NCBI RefSeq assembly: GCF_900607235.1
Contig: NZ_LR027849.1
Span: 682,001-746,000, forward strand
DNA: 64,000 nt
Direction: 5' to 3'
From: Olivibacter jilunii
GTDB taxonomy: Bacteria > Bacteroidota > Bacteroidia > Sphingobacteriales > Sphingobacteriaceae
Made by a program: the position numbers and the translations under genes. Under the pieces are notes generated by a model that worked only from the letters and a program-made list of their open reading frames with translations, was not told where the DNA came from and ran no database searches. This document shows, one piece after another, positions 52,747-61,330 of the stretch. Position 1 is the first letter of the stretch. The number at the start of each line of letters is the position of its first letter.

Positions 52747-52770
52747 GCTGGCCAGCACGTAACAAATATA
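52747..52770 (-). promoter_or_regulatory. Promoter and start-site palindrome of peptide 2
   Basis: TATATTTG on the minus strand (52763-52770) and the core palindrome GCTGGCCAGC (52747-52756) 6 nt downstream, the same spacing as in the peptide 1 promoter. About 95 nt of upstream DNA is similar between the two genes, so the duplication included the promoter. Confidence 0.6.
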
Positions 52771-53135
52771 TATAATTAAGTAAATTAGGGCTTCACCGAA
52801 GCAATGAAAGCAGAACAACGCTTAATCCTTATTCACTCATGAAAAAAGTGGATTTTCACTTAATTGAAGGCATTTTTAATCTGTTTTTTTTAAAAATCTA
52901 TGTCTTATTAAGTGTTTGGTCTTTTTGTTCATTTTTTATAATGTGATTTATCGGCTTTTAATGGAGTAACAGCAGTAGTTTTGATTTAGTTACAAAAGAA
53001 GAACAAACAACTTCGGGAAACAGTATGTAAAGAGGCAGGAAGAAAATACTAGAGAAAATTAAGCTTCTCTATACCAACTTTAGAAAAATACTATTTAAAA
53101 TTGCCATTTTTAAAGATCAAAAAATACAAGGAAAC
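52771..53135. other. Intergenic region, possible 35-residue hydrophobic peptide
   Basis: Divergent gap of about 365 nt. A 35-codon frame at 52839-52946 (plus strand, MKKVDFHLIEG...) encodes a hydrophobic peptide that could be membrane-inserted, for example an immunity peptide. The region is AT-rich and the frame may be chance. No ribosome site. Nothing else recognised. Confidence 0.3.
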
Positions 53136-53981
53136 ATGAAGGTAAGAAAATACTCGGGGGAATTAGTTGATTTTGATTTACAGCGATTGAAAGGTTCGTT
53201 GACAAAATCCGGGGCTTCGAATGAGACCGTTGAACTCGTTTGGGAAAAGATGAACAAAACGATATTTGATGGTATGTCTACTAAACAGTTATATCGGTTA
53301 GCTTTTCAACTATTAAAGCAGCAGCGAAATTCGTTAGCTGCTCGTTACAGCCTTAAGAAGGCACTTCGTGACCTAGGGCCCACAGGCTATCTTTTTGAAA
53401 AATGGGTGGCAAGATTATTTGAACATACAAATCATCACACGTTGACGAGTCTCATACTTGAAGGAAATGCGGTAAGTCATGAAGTTGATGTAATTGCCCA
53501 AAAAGATAATGATTTATTATTGATCGAATGTAAATTCAGAAATACGGTTGATGCGAAGGTTAGCGTTACAAACCCCATGTATTTTCTCTCACGATTTGTT
53601 GATCTCAGCGATAAAGAATTCAACTTCTTTGATCGCCCCATTAAATTTACACAAGCCTGGCTTGTTACGAATGCGTATTTAACAAAAGATGCAATCGAAT
53701 TCGCAAATTATTATAAGCTGAATTTGCTCTCCTGGGATTATCCCAATGGTTTGAGCATAAAAAACCGAGTTGATAGCGCCGGCCTATATCCCTTAACTTG
53801 CCTGACTTCCATTAATACACAGGAGAAAGATAAGTTGCTTTCTTTAAATTATATGCTTGTGAAAGACATTCTGGATGAGCCTCGAATACTTGAACATTTA
53901 AATACCACCACCTATCGCAGAAAGAAAATTTACCAGGAAGCTAATGAGCTTGTATACGGTTTTCCCGTGAATCCGGAATAA
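53136..53981 (+). CDS. ATP-cone and PD-(D/E)xK nuclease fusion
   Basis: 281 residues. Residues 1-85 form an ATP-cone (KVRKYSGELVDFD, LARRY-like LAARYSLKKAL), as in NrdR and ribonucleotide reductases, a nucleotide sensor. Residues about 90-180 have GYLFEKWVARLF, EVDVIAQ and LIECKFR, the Glu/Asp...Asp...Glu-x-Lys site of Mrr/RecB-like nucleases. The combination suggests a nuclease controlled by (d)ATP level. The last 100 residues are unassigned. No methylase or restriction partner is adjacent. Confidence 0.8.
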   Translation: MKVRKYSGELVDFDLQRLKGSLTKSGASNETVELVWEKMNKTIFDGMSTKQLYRLAFQLLKQQRNSLAARYSLKKALRDLGPTGYLFEKWVARLFEHTNHHTLTSLILEGNAVSHEVDVIAQKDNDLLLIECKFRNTVDAKVSVTNPMYFLSRFVDLSDKEFNFFDRPIKFTQAWLVTNAYLTKDAIEFANYYKLNLLSWDYPNGLSIKNRVDSAGLYPLTCLTSINTQEKDKLLSLNYMLVKDILDEPRILEHLNTTTYRRKKIYQEANELVYGFPVNPE

Positions 53982-54175
53982 ATAAGGACAAAGGCTAGCT
54001 TGCTTTTGCGTTTTAAAAAATATTCGGTATCTTGCAATGAAGATAGATAATTCTTTAAATTAAGTGCCGTTAATGTTTGAAATTCTTGTTGTTAAGGTGT
54101 TCATTGGAGCGATTAACTAAGACGTTTCATTTATTTCAGTTTACCTTTTCATCCTTCTTCATAAAATCGAGAACT

Positions 54176-54964
54176 ATGGAAATAGGAGTGATTAAGTGGT
54201 TCAATAATTCGAAAGGTTTCGGTGTAGCAGATACAGTGAGCGGTCAGGTATTCGTTCATATTAAGAGTTTTAAGTTGAAACCGACCAATTTATCTTCAAG
54301 AGATGCCATTCTGTTTAAAAGACGTGTCGATCCAAAGAGCCACAACGCGGTAGCAATCCATTCACGTTTAGTTGGTGATGTGCACGACTGGGAATTGATC
54401 GCTTCGCTGGCGTTAAAGGGGAGTAATGCAACTAAAGAACTAAGCGAACGATCGACTATGCCAAAAAGCAATCACCTGTCACTTGCTGAATTGGCTGCTT
54501 ATCAATACCTCAATGGGAAATCACGCGAGCAAATTTTCCAAGAGGTTACCACATACTTTACAAGCAAGTTACCGGACGATAAATTTTTGTTTTATGGGGA
54601 GTTTCTTGAAAAAGTATTTACAAGAAGTATGGGATTGGAAAAGAGAAATGAGCTACTGACGCGAATTTTTAATTTCTTCGGAGAAAACGTCAACGCACGT
54701 AAGCTTTTTCTTGTGTGGAAGTCTACGAAATTTCGGTATATCGGACACGTTGAGGCTGACGATTTCGAAATTCCTGAAGATATTCTTGTACTTTTTGCTG
54801 ATGAATTAAGCGTTTCTGAACTGATGCGCATCCATACCTATAGCTACGGGAATATATTTTGCAATGAATTGATCGCCAAAAAGCTTGAAGATACCAACGA
54901 TCTTAGTACCGAAGAAATCAAAAAGTTGGAAATGATCAGCCATGTTAAATTTTTTAAAGAATAG
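54176..54964 (+). CDS. Cold-shock-domain protein with long unknown C-terminal region
   Basis: 262 residues from ATG 54176; an upstream open frame from 54077 is not family-like. Residues 1-65 are a cold-shock domain (GVIKWFNNSKGFGVA, then QVFVHIKSF) with the RNP1-like KGFGVA, though some aromatic residues of classical Csp are altered (VFVH). The remaining 195 residues are helical and unrecognised. Likely an RNA-binding regulator. Gap of about 195 nt after the ATP-cone gene. Confidence 0.75.
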   Translation: MEIGVIKWFNNSKGFGVADTVSGQVFVHIKSFKLKPTNLSSRDAILFKRRVDPKSHNAVAIHSRLVGDVHDWELIASLALKGSNATKELSERSTMPKSNHLSLAELAAYQYLNGKSREQIFQEVTTYFTSKLPDDKFLFYGEFLEKVFTRSMGLEKRNELLTRIFNFFGENVNARKLFLVWKSTKFRYIGHVEADDFEIPEDILVLFADELSVSELMRIHTYSYGNIFCNELIAKKLEDTNDLSTEEIKKLEMISHVKFFKE

Positions 54965-55103
54965 GTCTCATCCTAAACTACCTACATCTTATACTATAGT
55001 CCGCATTCTGCGTAATCTCTAAAAGACGTAAGCCATAATAGCTGTTATGGAATCAATTCGTTTTTGGCATCTAATATAAAAGTTACTACTAATCAATTAC
55101 GTC

Positions 55104-55619
55104 ATGGCGGAATTAATACGCGGTAAGATGCAACCAAGGGTTGACCTTACACCAATGGTGGATTTAGCCTTTTTGCTAATAACCTTCTTTATGTTAACAA
55201 CGAGCTTGGCCAAACCGAAGATGATGGACATTGCACTGCCGGATAAAGTAGATTTAGGGAACGCCACCGGTTTTTCTGACAAACGCACGATGACGATATT
55301 GCTTGGTGCCAATCATCAAGCAGCATGGTATTGGGGGCTTCAGAAAACTCCGATCGAAGGCCCAAAAGTAACTGATTTTGGAAGGAATGGAATAAGAGCG
55401 GAGCTAAAAGATAAGATGACAAAGATAAAGAGTCAGCAAGTCGGCTCCACCAAGCCTTTAATGGTTATTATTCGCCCAAGCAACCTGTCGAGTTATAGCG
55501 ATCTGGTGAATATACTCGATGAAATGAAAATTAATGGGATTACGCAATATGCTATTGGCGATATTGGCAGGGAGGAAGTTCAACTTCTCATAAAGTTGGG
55601 ACTTTACCGACGAATTTGA
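55104..55619 (+). CDS. ExbD/TolR-family biopolymer transport protein
   Basis: 171 residues. A single N-terminal membrane helix with the key Asp in VDLTPMVDLAFLLITFFML (residues 12-30), then a periplasmic domain. This is the proton-path Asp of ExbD. No ExbB or TonB is adjacent, so it is an orphan copy that must work with a motor encoded elsewhere. Possibly part of an extra ExbBDD set. Confidence 0.88.
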   Translation: MAELIRGKMQPRVDLTPMVDLAFLLITFFMLTTSLAKPKMMDIALPDKVDLGNATGFSDKRTMTILLGANHQAAWYWGLQKTPIEGPKVTDFGRNGIRAELKDKMTKIKSQQVGSTKPLMVIIRPSNLSSYSDLVNILDEMKINGITQYAIGDIGREEVQLLIKLGLYRRI

Positions 55620-55723
55620 TGAAGTAGCAAAAAAAAATAAAAAAAAATTAAAAGGATATAATAATCTCGATATCGTACCGTTATTTTATCAATAGGTTTA
55701 GGTTGATAAAAACGTATGTTTTT

Positions 55724-55751
55724 ACCCGGTATCCCAAATACCGGGTTTTTT
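55724..55751 (+). terminator. Intrinsic terminator between exbD and ydeI-like genes
   Basis: 9-bp perfect stem (ACCCGGTAT / ATACCGGGT), 5-nt loop, then TTTTT. It ends the exbD transcript and, on the reverse side, is close to the convergent ydeI-like stop. Confidence 0.8.
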
Positions 55752-55760
55752 ATTTACCGG

Positions 55761-56360
55761 CTACCCGCGATATTTATCGTGTAGCCCAACTCCCTTGATA
55801 ATCATCGGAATGATTTTTTCCAAACGACTTTTTTTAGTCGTTTCTTGTTTGGCCGATTCAATGTATTCCGTGAATTCCCGTTGCTGAGTCTTTTTCAGTT
55901 GATCAAAACACTCTTTTAGCTCGGGATTTTTGTCAAAAACGGAGTTCAGTTCTTGAGGCACTATAATTGGTTTGTTTCTATCCGCTTTGATTGCAATTCC
56001 CTTTTCCTGATTGCTCATCGCTTCCAGTACGTAAGTTCGTATAATGTCTAAATTGGCCTCTTCGAGCGTTGTGAAACGCATTTGGCGTAACGCTTTTGTA
56101 GTGCCGTTTTGAGCATTAATGAGTAAATGGTGCGGATCCTTCAAAAAGACACCCTGATAGAACCAGATACCAAAATAAGATTTAAATCCCGCTAAGCCTA
56201 CTATGTTCTTGCCGTTATGCGTATAAACGGGACCGCCCCATTTGAGTTCTTCTTTTAGACCCGTAGATACTATGAGCTTTCTTAATTCGTAGAGCTCGTC
56301 GCGCCATTGTTGCTGAGCCCTATAGAAATCGTCCGAACTTTTAAAACTTTCCATATTCAA
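55761..56360 (-). CDS. YdeI/OmpD-associated family protein with DUF1801 domain
   Basis: 199 residues. N-terminal DUF1801-type region (ELKWGGPVYTHNGKNIVGLAGFKSYFGIWFYQG, shown in part: LKWGGPVY and YFGIWF), then the YdeI C-terminal motif FDKNPELKECFDQLKKTQQ and YIESAKQETTKKSRLEKI. YdeI in Bacillus relates to resistance or iron-like roles; function here unknown. Confidence 0.82.
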   Translation of the reverse strand: MNMESFKSSDDFYRAQQQWRDELYELRKLIVSTGLKEELKWGGPVYTHNGKNIVGLAGFKSYFGIWFYQGVFLKDPHHLLINAQNGTTKALRQMRFTTLEEANLDIIRTYVLEAMSNQEKGIAIKADRNKPIIVPQELNSVFDKNPELKECFDQLKKTQQREFTEYIESAKQETTKKSRLEKIIPMIIKGVGLHDKYRG

Positions 56361-56501
56361 ATAATGAAGTAGTTCGAAGATACGACTATTTGTGAAAGCG
56401 GAATAGCGACAATATGAAATACAAGTTGGCGCTATAACCGGTGATTGCGTACTTTTTAAATAAATGATTAAATTTTGTTTTTAAATTGTTGTACTCCTCC
56501 T

Positions 56502-56509
56502 TACTTTTG
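56502..56509 (+). promoter_or_regulatory. -7 element of the tetR-type gene
   Basis: TACTTTTG fits TAnnTTTG and lies 22 nt before the ATG at 56532. Just upstream at 56463-56471 is AATGATTAA, a half-site of the TAATCAAATGATTA operators found before the exporter genes, hinting at autoregulation. Confidence 0.45.
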
Positions 56510-56531
56510 GCCTAAATTTAGATCGCATAAG

Positions 56532-57134
56532 ATGGTTAAGAAAGATAAAGATATTTCAACGGAAGAAAAAATAAAAGAAGCTGCAAGAATTGTTTTTACA
56601 AGAAAAGGGTTTGCAGCTACTCGTACAAGGGATATTGCAGATGAAGCTGGCTTGAATCTAGCTTTATTAAATTACTATTTTAGGAGTAAAGAGAAATTGT
56701 TCCACATCATTATGGAAGAGAAGTTTGAACAATTTTTTGGGATGATTGTGAGGCTTCTCAACGATGAAGACAGTTCATTGGAGCAAAAGGTGCAGGCAGT
56801 TGCGAATGATTATATTGATATGCTTCTACACAATCCGGATCTACCTATATTTGTATTGAGCGAGATAAAAAACAATCCCAAGTTGTTTAGTAGCCGAATA
56901 TCAGGGAAGCTGATGACTTCTAAATTTTATGAACAATTAAACGAGCTCCGTCCTGATATTAACGTGTTTCACTTAATCTTGAATTTATTGAGCATGATCA
57001 TTTTTCCTATACTTGCTCAACCCGTTATTACACAAACAGACGCATTTAGAAGCGGCGAGTTCAAAAAATTTATTCTAGAACGGAAAAAAATGATCCCGTT
57101 ATGGTTCAATAGCATTTTACGTACGGAAATATAA
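56532..57134 (+). CDS. TetR/AcrR-family repressor
   Basis: 200 residues from ATG 56532, chosen over an upstream non-ATG frame. N-terminal HTH: IKEAARIVFTRKGFAATRTRDIADEAGLNLALLNYYFRSKEKL in part (TRDIADEAGL, NYYFRSKE, about residues 15-55). The C-terminal helical ligand domain is divergent as usual. It stands just ahead of a TolC-HlyD-ABC exporter, as CecR (YbiH) does near ybhGFSR in E. coli, so it probably represses that operon. Confidence 0.88.
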   Translation: MVKKDKDISTEEKIKEAARIVFTRKGFAATRTRDIADEAGLNLALLNYYFRSKEKLFHIIMEEKFEQFFGMIVRLLNDEDSSLEQKVQAVANDYIDMLLHNPDLPIFVLSEIKNNPKLFSSRISGKLMTSKFYEQLNELRPDINVFHLILNLLSMIIFPILAQPVITQTDAFRSGEFKKFILERKKMIPLWFNSILRTEI

Positions 57135-57179
57135 ACACTGTCAATCAATTGGCGAAGAAACTTTTTTGATCTTTATTTT

Positions 57180-57193
57180 TAATCAAATGATTA
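57180..57193. promoter_or_regulatory. TetR operator candidate 1 (TAATCAAATGATTA)
   Basis: Inverted repeat TAATCA-AA-TGATTA, 30 nt upstream of the exporter -7 element. An identical 14-mer lies exactly 100 nt downstream. Confidence 0.6.
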
Positions 57194-57222
57194 GAAATAT
57201 TTTTTAAATAAAAAAATACCTC

Positions 57223-57230
57223 TACCTTTG
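57223..57230 (+). promoter_or_regulatory. -7 promoter element of the exporter operon
   Basis: TACCTTTG matches TAnnTTTG and lies between the two TAATCAAATGATTA sites. The mRNA leader before the TolC ATG would be about 155 nt. Confidence 0.5.
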
Positions 57231-57279
57231 CCGTGATTGAAGAATGTTAGTTGGAGAACAAATTTTTTTGGTTTGCAAC

Positions 57280-57293
57280 TAATCAAATGATTA
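57280..57293. promoter_or_regulatory. TetR operator candidate 2 (TAATCAAATGATTA)
   Basis: An exact second copy of the 14-bp palindrome, downstream of the promoter. Occupation would block elongation or allow looping with site 1. Confidence 0.6.
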
Positions 57294-57394
57294 AAAAGTA
57301 TGACCAATGTTATTACTTGAAGTATTTAGAATAATGACAATTAGAAAATCTTTTGTCACTATTAGCAGACGAAGATTAGAAAAAACAACAAGCA

Positions 57395-58663
57395 ATGAGA
57401 AGTAAGGCACTATGGATAGGGCTGATATTAATCGTATTCAGTCCAGAGCTTTATGGACAATTAAGTCTCACTTTAGATGATTGTCAAAATCAGGCACAAG
57501 TTAATTACCCGCTTATTAAGAAGCGCGACTTAGTGGAAAGAAGTAAGGCGTACGCCATTGAAAAGGCGGCAAAGGGTTATTTGCCTCAGTTTATTATTAA
57601 TGCACAAGCAACGTATCAGTCGGCCGTTACTGAAATTCCTATTCAAATGCAGGGTATTGAAATCCCGCAGTTGACCAAAGATCAGTATAAGTTCTATGGC
57701 GAGCTAAATCAAACGATTTATGACGGGGGAAACATTAAGCAAAAGATTGAGCTACACCGGTCTACATCGGCGATTGAAGAGCAAAGTCTTTCAGTAGCGC
57801 TTTATCAACTAAAGGACCGGATAAACCAGCTTTTTTTCAGCATCTTAATGATAGAAGAGCAATTAAACCAGAATCAACTGTTAATGAAGGATATCCAGCT
57901 AGGGCTGGATAAAGTCGAAGCGGCAGTTACCAATGGGACTGCCCTGGAGGCGGATCTTAACGTTTTGAAGGCCGAATTGTTAAAAGCAGCGCAGCACGCG
58001 GTTGATTTGAAGGCGAATCGAACGGCCTATTTGGAGGTGCTCGGTTTATTTCTTAATAAAACTTTAGATGCCAGTACAAAACTGATTAAGCCGGAATTAC
58101 CTATACTACCGAAGACGATTCAACGACCGGAACTTGCTTTGTATGATGATCAACTTACGAATATTGCGGTACAGGAAGAATTGATTAATGTGAGAAATAG
58201 GCCTCGACTTGATTTCTTTTTTCAGGGTGGTTACGGCAGGCCGGCTCTTAATATTCTAAAACCTCGTTTTGATGCTTATTACATCGGTGGCTTGCGCTTA
58301 AGTTGGAATTTGGGGGGGCTGTACACCCAAAAAAAGGAAAAAGCAATTTTGGAAATTAATCGATTGGCAATAGGAGTCGAAAAAGAAACATTTCTATTCA
58401 ATACACATTCGCAAGCCAAGCGGGAATCAGTGACAATACGACGCTACCAAGATTTATTGCAATCCGACAACGAGATTATCGCATTGCGCGAAAAAGTAAA
58501 AAAAACCGCGGTTACTCAATTAGAACATGGTGTAATCACCACAAATGACTATTTACGGGAAGTAAATGCAGAGGATCAGGCTAGATTAAATAAAATCATA
58601 CACGAGATTCAATTGCTTGCATCACAATACGATTATTTATACATAACAGGAGATACCTATTGA
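57395..58663 (+). CDS. TolC-family outer membrane efflux protein
   Basis: 422 residues with a signal peptide ending near LYGQ. Two OEP repeats with long helical stretches (DRINQLFFSILMIEEQLNQNQ and the corresponding C-terminal half) and ...LRLSWNLGGLYTQ. It forms the outer membrane duct for the exporter encoded downstream. First gene of a six-gene operon; ends 17 nt before the HlyD ATG. Confidence 0.9.
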   Translation: MRSKALWIGLILIVFSPELYGQLSLTLDDCQNQAQVNYPLIKKRDLVERSKAYAIEKAAKGYLPQFIINAQATYQSAVTEIPIQMQGIEIPQLTKDQYKFYGELNQTIYDGGNIKQKIELHRSTSAIEEQSLSVALYQLKDRINQLFFSILMIEEQLNQNQLLMKDIQLGLDKVEAAVTNGTALEADLNVLKAELLKAAQHAVDLKANRTAYLEVLGLFLNKTLDASTKLIKPELPILPKTIQRPELALYDDQLTNIAVQEELINVRNRPRLDFFFQGGYGRPALNILKPRFDAYYIGGLRLSWNLGGLYTQKKEKAILEINRLAIGVEKETFLFNTHSQAKRESVTIRRYQDLLQSDNEIIALREKVKKTAVTQLEHGVITTNDYLREVNAEDQARLNKIIHEIQLLASQYDYLYITGDTY

Positions 58664-58680
58664 TATACCAAAGAAGAAAA

Positions 58681-59598
58681 ATGAAAACAGTTATATTATA
58701 CACGAATTTGCTGGCTTTTTCCATCGTATCTTGTAAAACGAACGATATAAATTACGACGCATCGGGTGCTTTTGAAACCGTAGAGACCATCGTACCTGCG
58801 GAAGCAAACGGCATTATAAGGGAGCTTTTATTGGAAGAGGGGCAAACTATCCCCGCAGGGAAAGTAATTGGTTATATTGATACGCTTCAGCTGTTTCTCA
58901 AGAAGAAGCAATTAGAAGCACAAGCAGGTGCCATACTGAGTAAACGTCCTAATATCGCCACAGAGATTGCAGCTTTACAGGAAGAGCTTCGGTATGCTAA
59001 AAACGAGCAAGAACGGTTGACCAACCTGGTTAAGGCTGATGCGGCAACCCCAAAGGAATTGGATGCGGCAACCGCACAGGTAAATATCATTCGTAAACGT
59101 ATTGAAGGTCAACAATCATCATTAGGTATTGCATCGGTCAGTTTGCAAGAAGAGACAGCTCCGTTGCATGCACAGATTGAACAGTTGGACGACCAACTTC
59201 GGAAAAGCAAGATTGTCAATCCCGTTACAGGAACCGTTCTCGCTAAATATGTAGAGGCGAATGAAATGGCAACCATTGGAAAACCCCTATATCGTATAGC
59301 TAACACCAAAAAAATGATCCTGCGCGCTTATATTACCGGTGAAAAATTTGCGGATGTTAAAATAGGACAGCGCGTTCGGGTGCAGGTTGATAAAGGTAAG
59401 GCTGCATTCAAGGATTATCCCGGCGTGGTTGAGTGGATAAGTGATCAGGCGGAGTTTACACCAAAGACCATCCAAACAAAGGATGAAAGAGCTAATTTGG
59501 TATATGCAATGAAGGTTAAGGTGGAAAATGATGGATATTTAAAAATCGGGATGTACGGACAAGTGATTTTAGCAACGCAGAAAAATGGAAAAAGGTAG
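58681..59598 (+). CDS. HlyD-family periplasmic adaptor lipoprotein (YbhG-like)
   Basis: 305 residues from ATG 58681; lipobox IVSC gives a lipidated adaptor. Lipoyl halves (ANGIIRELLLEEGQTI, NPVTGTVLAKYVEANEMATIG) flank a coiled coil (about 80-165). It links the ABC permeases to the TolC partner. Stop is 1 nt before the next ATG at 59600. Confidence 0.9.
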   Translation: MKTVILYTNLLAFSIVSCKTNDINYDASGAFETVETIVPAEANGIIRELLLEEGQTIPAGKVIGYIDTLQLFLKKKQLEAQAGAILSKRPNIATEIAALQEELRYAKNEQERLTNLVKADAATPKELDAATAQVNIIRKRIEGQQSSLGIASVSLQEETAPLHAQIEQLDDQLRKSKIVNPVTGTVLAKYVEANEMATIGKPLYRIANTKKMILRAYITGEKFADVKIGQRVRVQVDKGKAAFKDYPGVVEWISDQAEFTPKTIQTKDERANLVYAMKVKVENDGYLKIGMYGQVILATQKNGKR

Positions 59599-59599
59599 A

Positions 59600-60541
59600 A
59601 TGGAAGCAGTAAAACTCCACCATATTTTCAAAAGCTATGATAAGGGAAGAGTTGTAGCTGTGAATGATGTATCCTTTTCTGTTGATGAAGGTGAATTGTT
59701 TGGATTGATTGGCCCGGATGGCGCGGGCAAAACATCCGTATTCCGTATACTAACTACGCTTCTACTTGCTGATCAGGGAACGGCAAGTGTTGTCGGTCTC
59801 GACGTAATAAAAGACTATAAGGCGATTCGTAATCTGGTTGGATATATGCCCGGGAAATTTTCACTGTATCAAGACTTAACTGTACTCGAGAACCTCCGTT
59901 TTTTTGCTACGGTATTCGGCACTAATATCCAACAGAATTATGGCCTCATAAAAGATATTTACGAGCAAATAAAACCGTTTAACCATCGGCGGGCCGGAAA
60001 GCTATCAGGCGGGATGAAACAAAAGTTAGCCTTATGTTGCGCACTGATCCATAAGCCCAAGGTTCTTTTACTAGATGAGCCAACCACAGGGGTGGACGTC
60101 GTTTCGCGACGCGAATTTTGGGATATGCTAAAAGCACTCAAACAACAGGGTATAACCATATTAGTCTCCACCCCTTATATGGATGAAGCTATTCTTTGCG
60201 ACCGGATTGCATTAATCCAGCAAGGGAAAATTTTAAGCGTCGATCCACCTGCAGATATAATCAAGCGATATCCAACAAAATTATATGCCGCTAAATCAGC
60301 CGATATTTATCGACTTTTAAAAGATTATAGACAAAACGAAGCGATAGAGAGCAGCTACGCTTTTGGTGAATACATCCATGTTACATTACGATATCCCGAA
60401 AGAGATGGATTATCTACGTTGCAAGATTTAGCCACGAACTTGGGGCACAGGGACATCATTGTAAAAGAGATTAAGCCAGGGATAGAAGATAGCTTTATTC
60501 GTTTAATGGAACGAATAGAATTTACGGGCCGTGTAGAATAA
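59600..60541 (+). CDS. ABC exporter ATPase 1 (YbhF N-half-like)
   Basis: 313 residues from ATG 59600; an ATG at 59585 would overlap the adaptor gene. Walker A GPDGAGKTS (about 37-45), signature LSGGMKQKLA (about 135-144), Walker B LLLDEPTTGVD. In E. coli the two nucleotide-binding domains are fused in YbhF; here they are separate genes. Powers drug or cation export. Confidence 0.92.
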   Translation: MEAVKLHHIFKSYDKGRVVAVNDVSFSVDEGELFGLIGPDGAGKTSVFRILTTLLLADQGTASVVGLDVIKDYKAIRNLVGYMPGKFSLYQDLTVLENLRFFATVFGTNIQQNYGLIKDIYEQIKPFNHRRAGKLSGGMKQKLALCCALIHKPKVLLLDEPTTGVDVVSRREFWDMLKALKQQGITILVSTPYMDEAILCDRIALIQQGKILSVDPPADIIKRYPTKLYAAKSADIYRLLKDYRQNEAIESSYAFGEYIHVTLRYPERDGLSTLQDLATNLGHRDIIVKEIKPGIEDSFIRLMERIEFTGRVE

Positions 60542-60546
60542 AGACG

Positions 60547-61287
60547 ATGGAAAAAGTAATAATGTGCCGCAATTTAACCAAACGATTTGGCGGTTTTGTG
60601 GCAGTTGACGGTATTTCCTTTGACGTTGCTAAAGGAGAAATTTTTGGATTTTTGGGTGCAAATGGCGCAGGCAAAACCACTGCGATGCGCATGCTCTGTG
60701 GTTTATCTTTTCCCTCATCCGGTGAAGCAGAGGTAGCAGGTTATGATGTTTATAAGCAACAGGAAAAAATAAAAAAGCATATCGGCTATATGAGCCAAAA
60801 GTTTTCTTTATATGAGAACCTGTCGGTTTCGGAGAATATTGAATTTTTTGGTGGCGTTTACGGTGTAAACAAAAAAGAGATCAATAAAAGAGGACAGGAA
60901 CTGATACGAGCTTTGGGCTTGACGCAAGAAGCGAATAAAATGGTCGGCGAGTTGCCCCTTGGATGGAAACAGAAATTGGCGTTCTCGGTTGCCATTTTTC
61001 ATCAACCAAAGATCGTCTTTTTGGATGAACCTACCGGAGGTGTAGATCCCGTAACCCGCCGACAGTTCTGGGATATGATTTACAGTGCGGCAAATGCCGG
61101 AATTACTGTTTTCGTCACGACTCATTATATGGATGAGGCAGAATATTGTAATAGAGTGTCTATCATGGTGGACGGCAAGGTAGTAGCACTTGATTCACCG
61201 ACTAACCTGAAATTAGCCTATAACGCTAACTCAATGGACGAAGTCTTTTATCAATTGGCAAGAGGAGCCAAACGAAACGACAATTAA
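60547..61287 (+). CDS. ABC exporter ATPase 2 (YbhF C-half-like)
   Basis: 246 residues. Walker A GANGAGKTT (about 36-44), Walker B VFLDEPTGGVDP. The signature is degenerate: LPLGWKQKLA in place of LSGGQ, as in the second domain of YbhF-type pumps, so one of the two ATP sites may be weak. Starts 5 nt after ATPase 1. Confidence 0.92.
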   Translation: MEKVIMCRNLTKRFGGFVAVDGISFDVAKGEIFGFLGANGAGKTTAMRMLCGLSFPSSGEAEVAGYDVYKQQEKIKKHIGYMSQKFSLYENLSVSENIEFFGGVYGVNKKEINKRGQELIRALGLTQEANKMVGELPLGWKQKLAFSVAIFHQPKIVFLDEPTGGVDPVTRRQFWDMIYSAANAGITVFVTTHYMDEAEYCNRVSIMVDGKVVALDSPTNLKLAYNANSMDEVFYQLARGAKRNDN

Positions 61288-61330
61288 CTCAGTATGGTCA
61301 AAGGTTTCGATCTCATCAAAATCATGAAAA

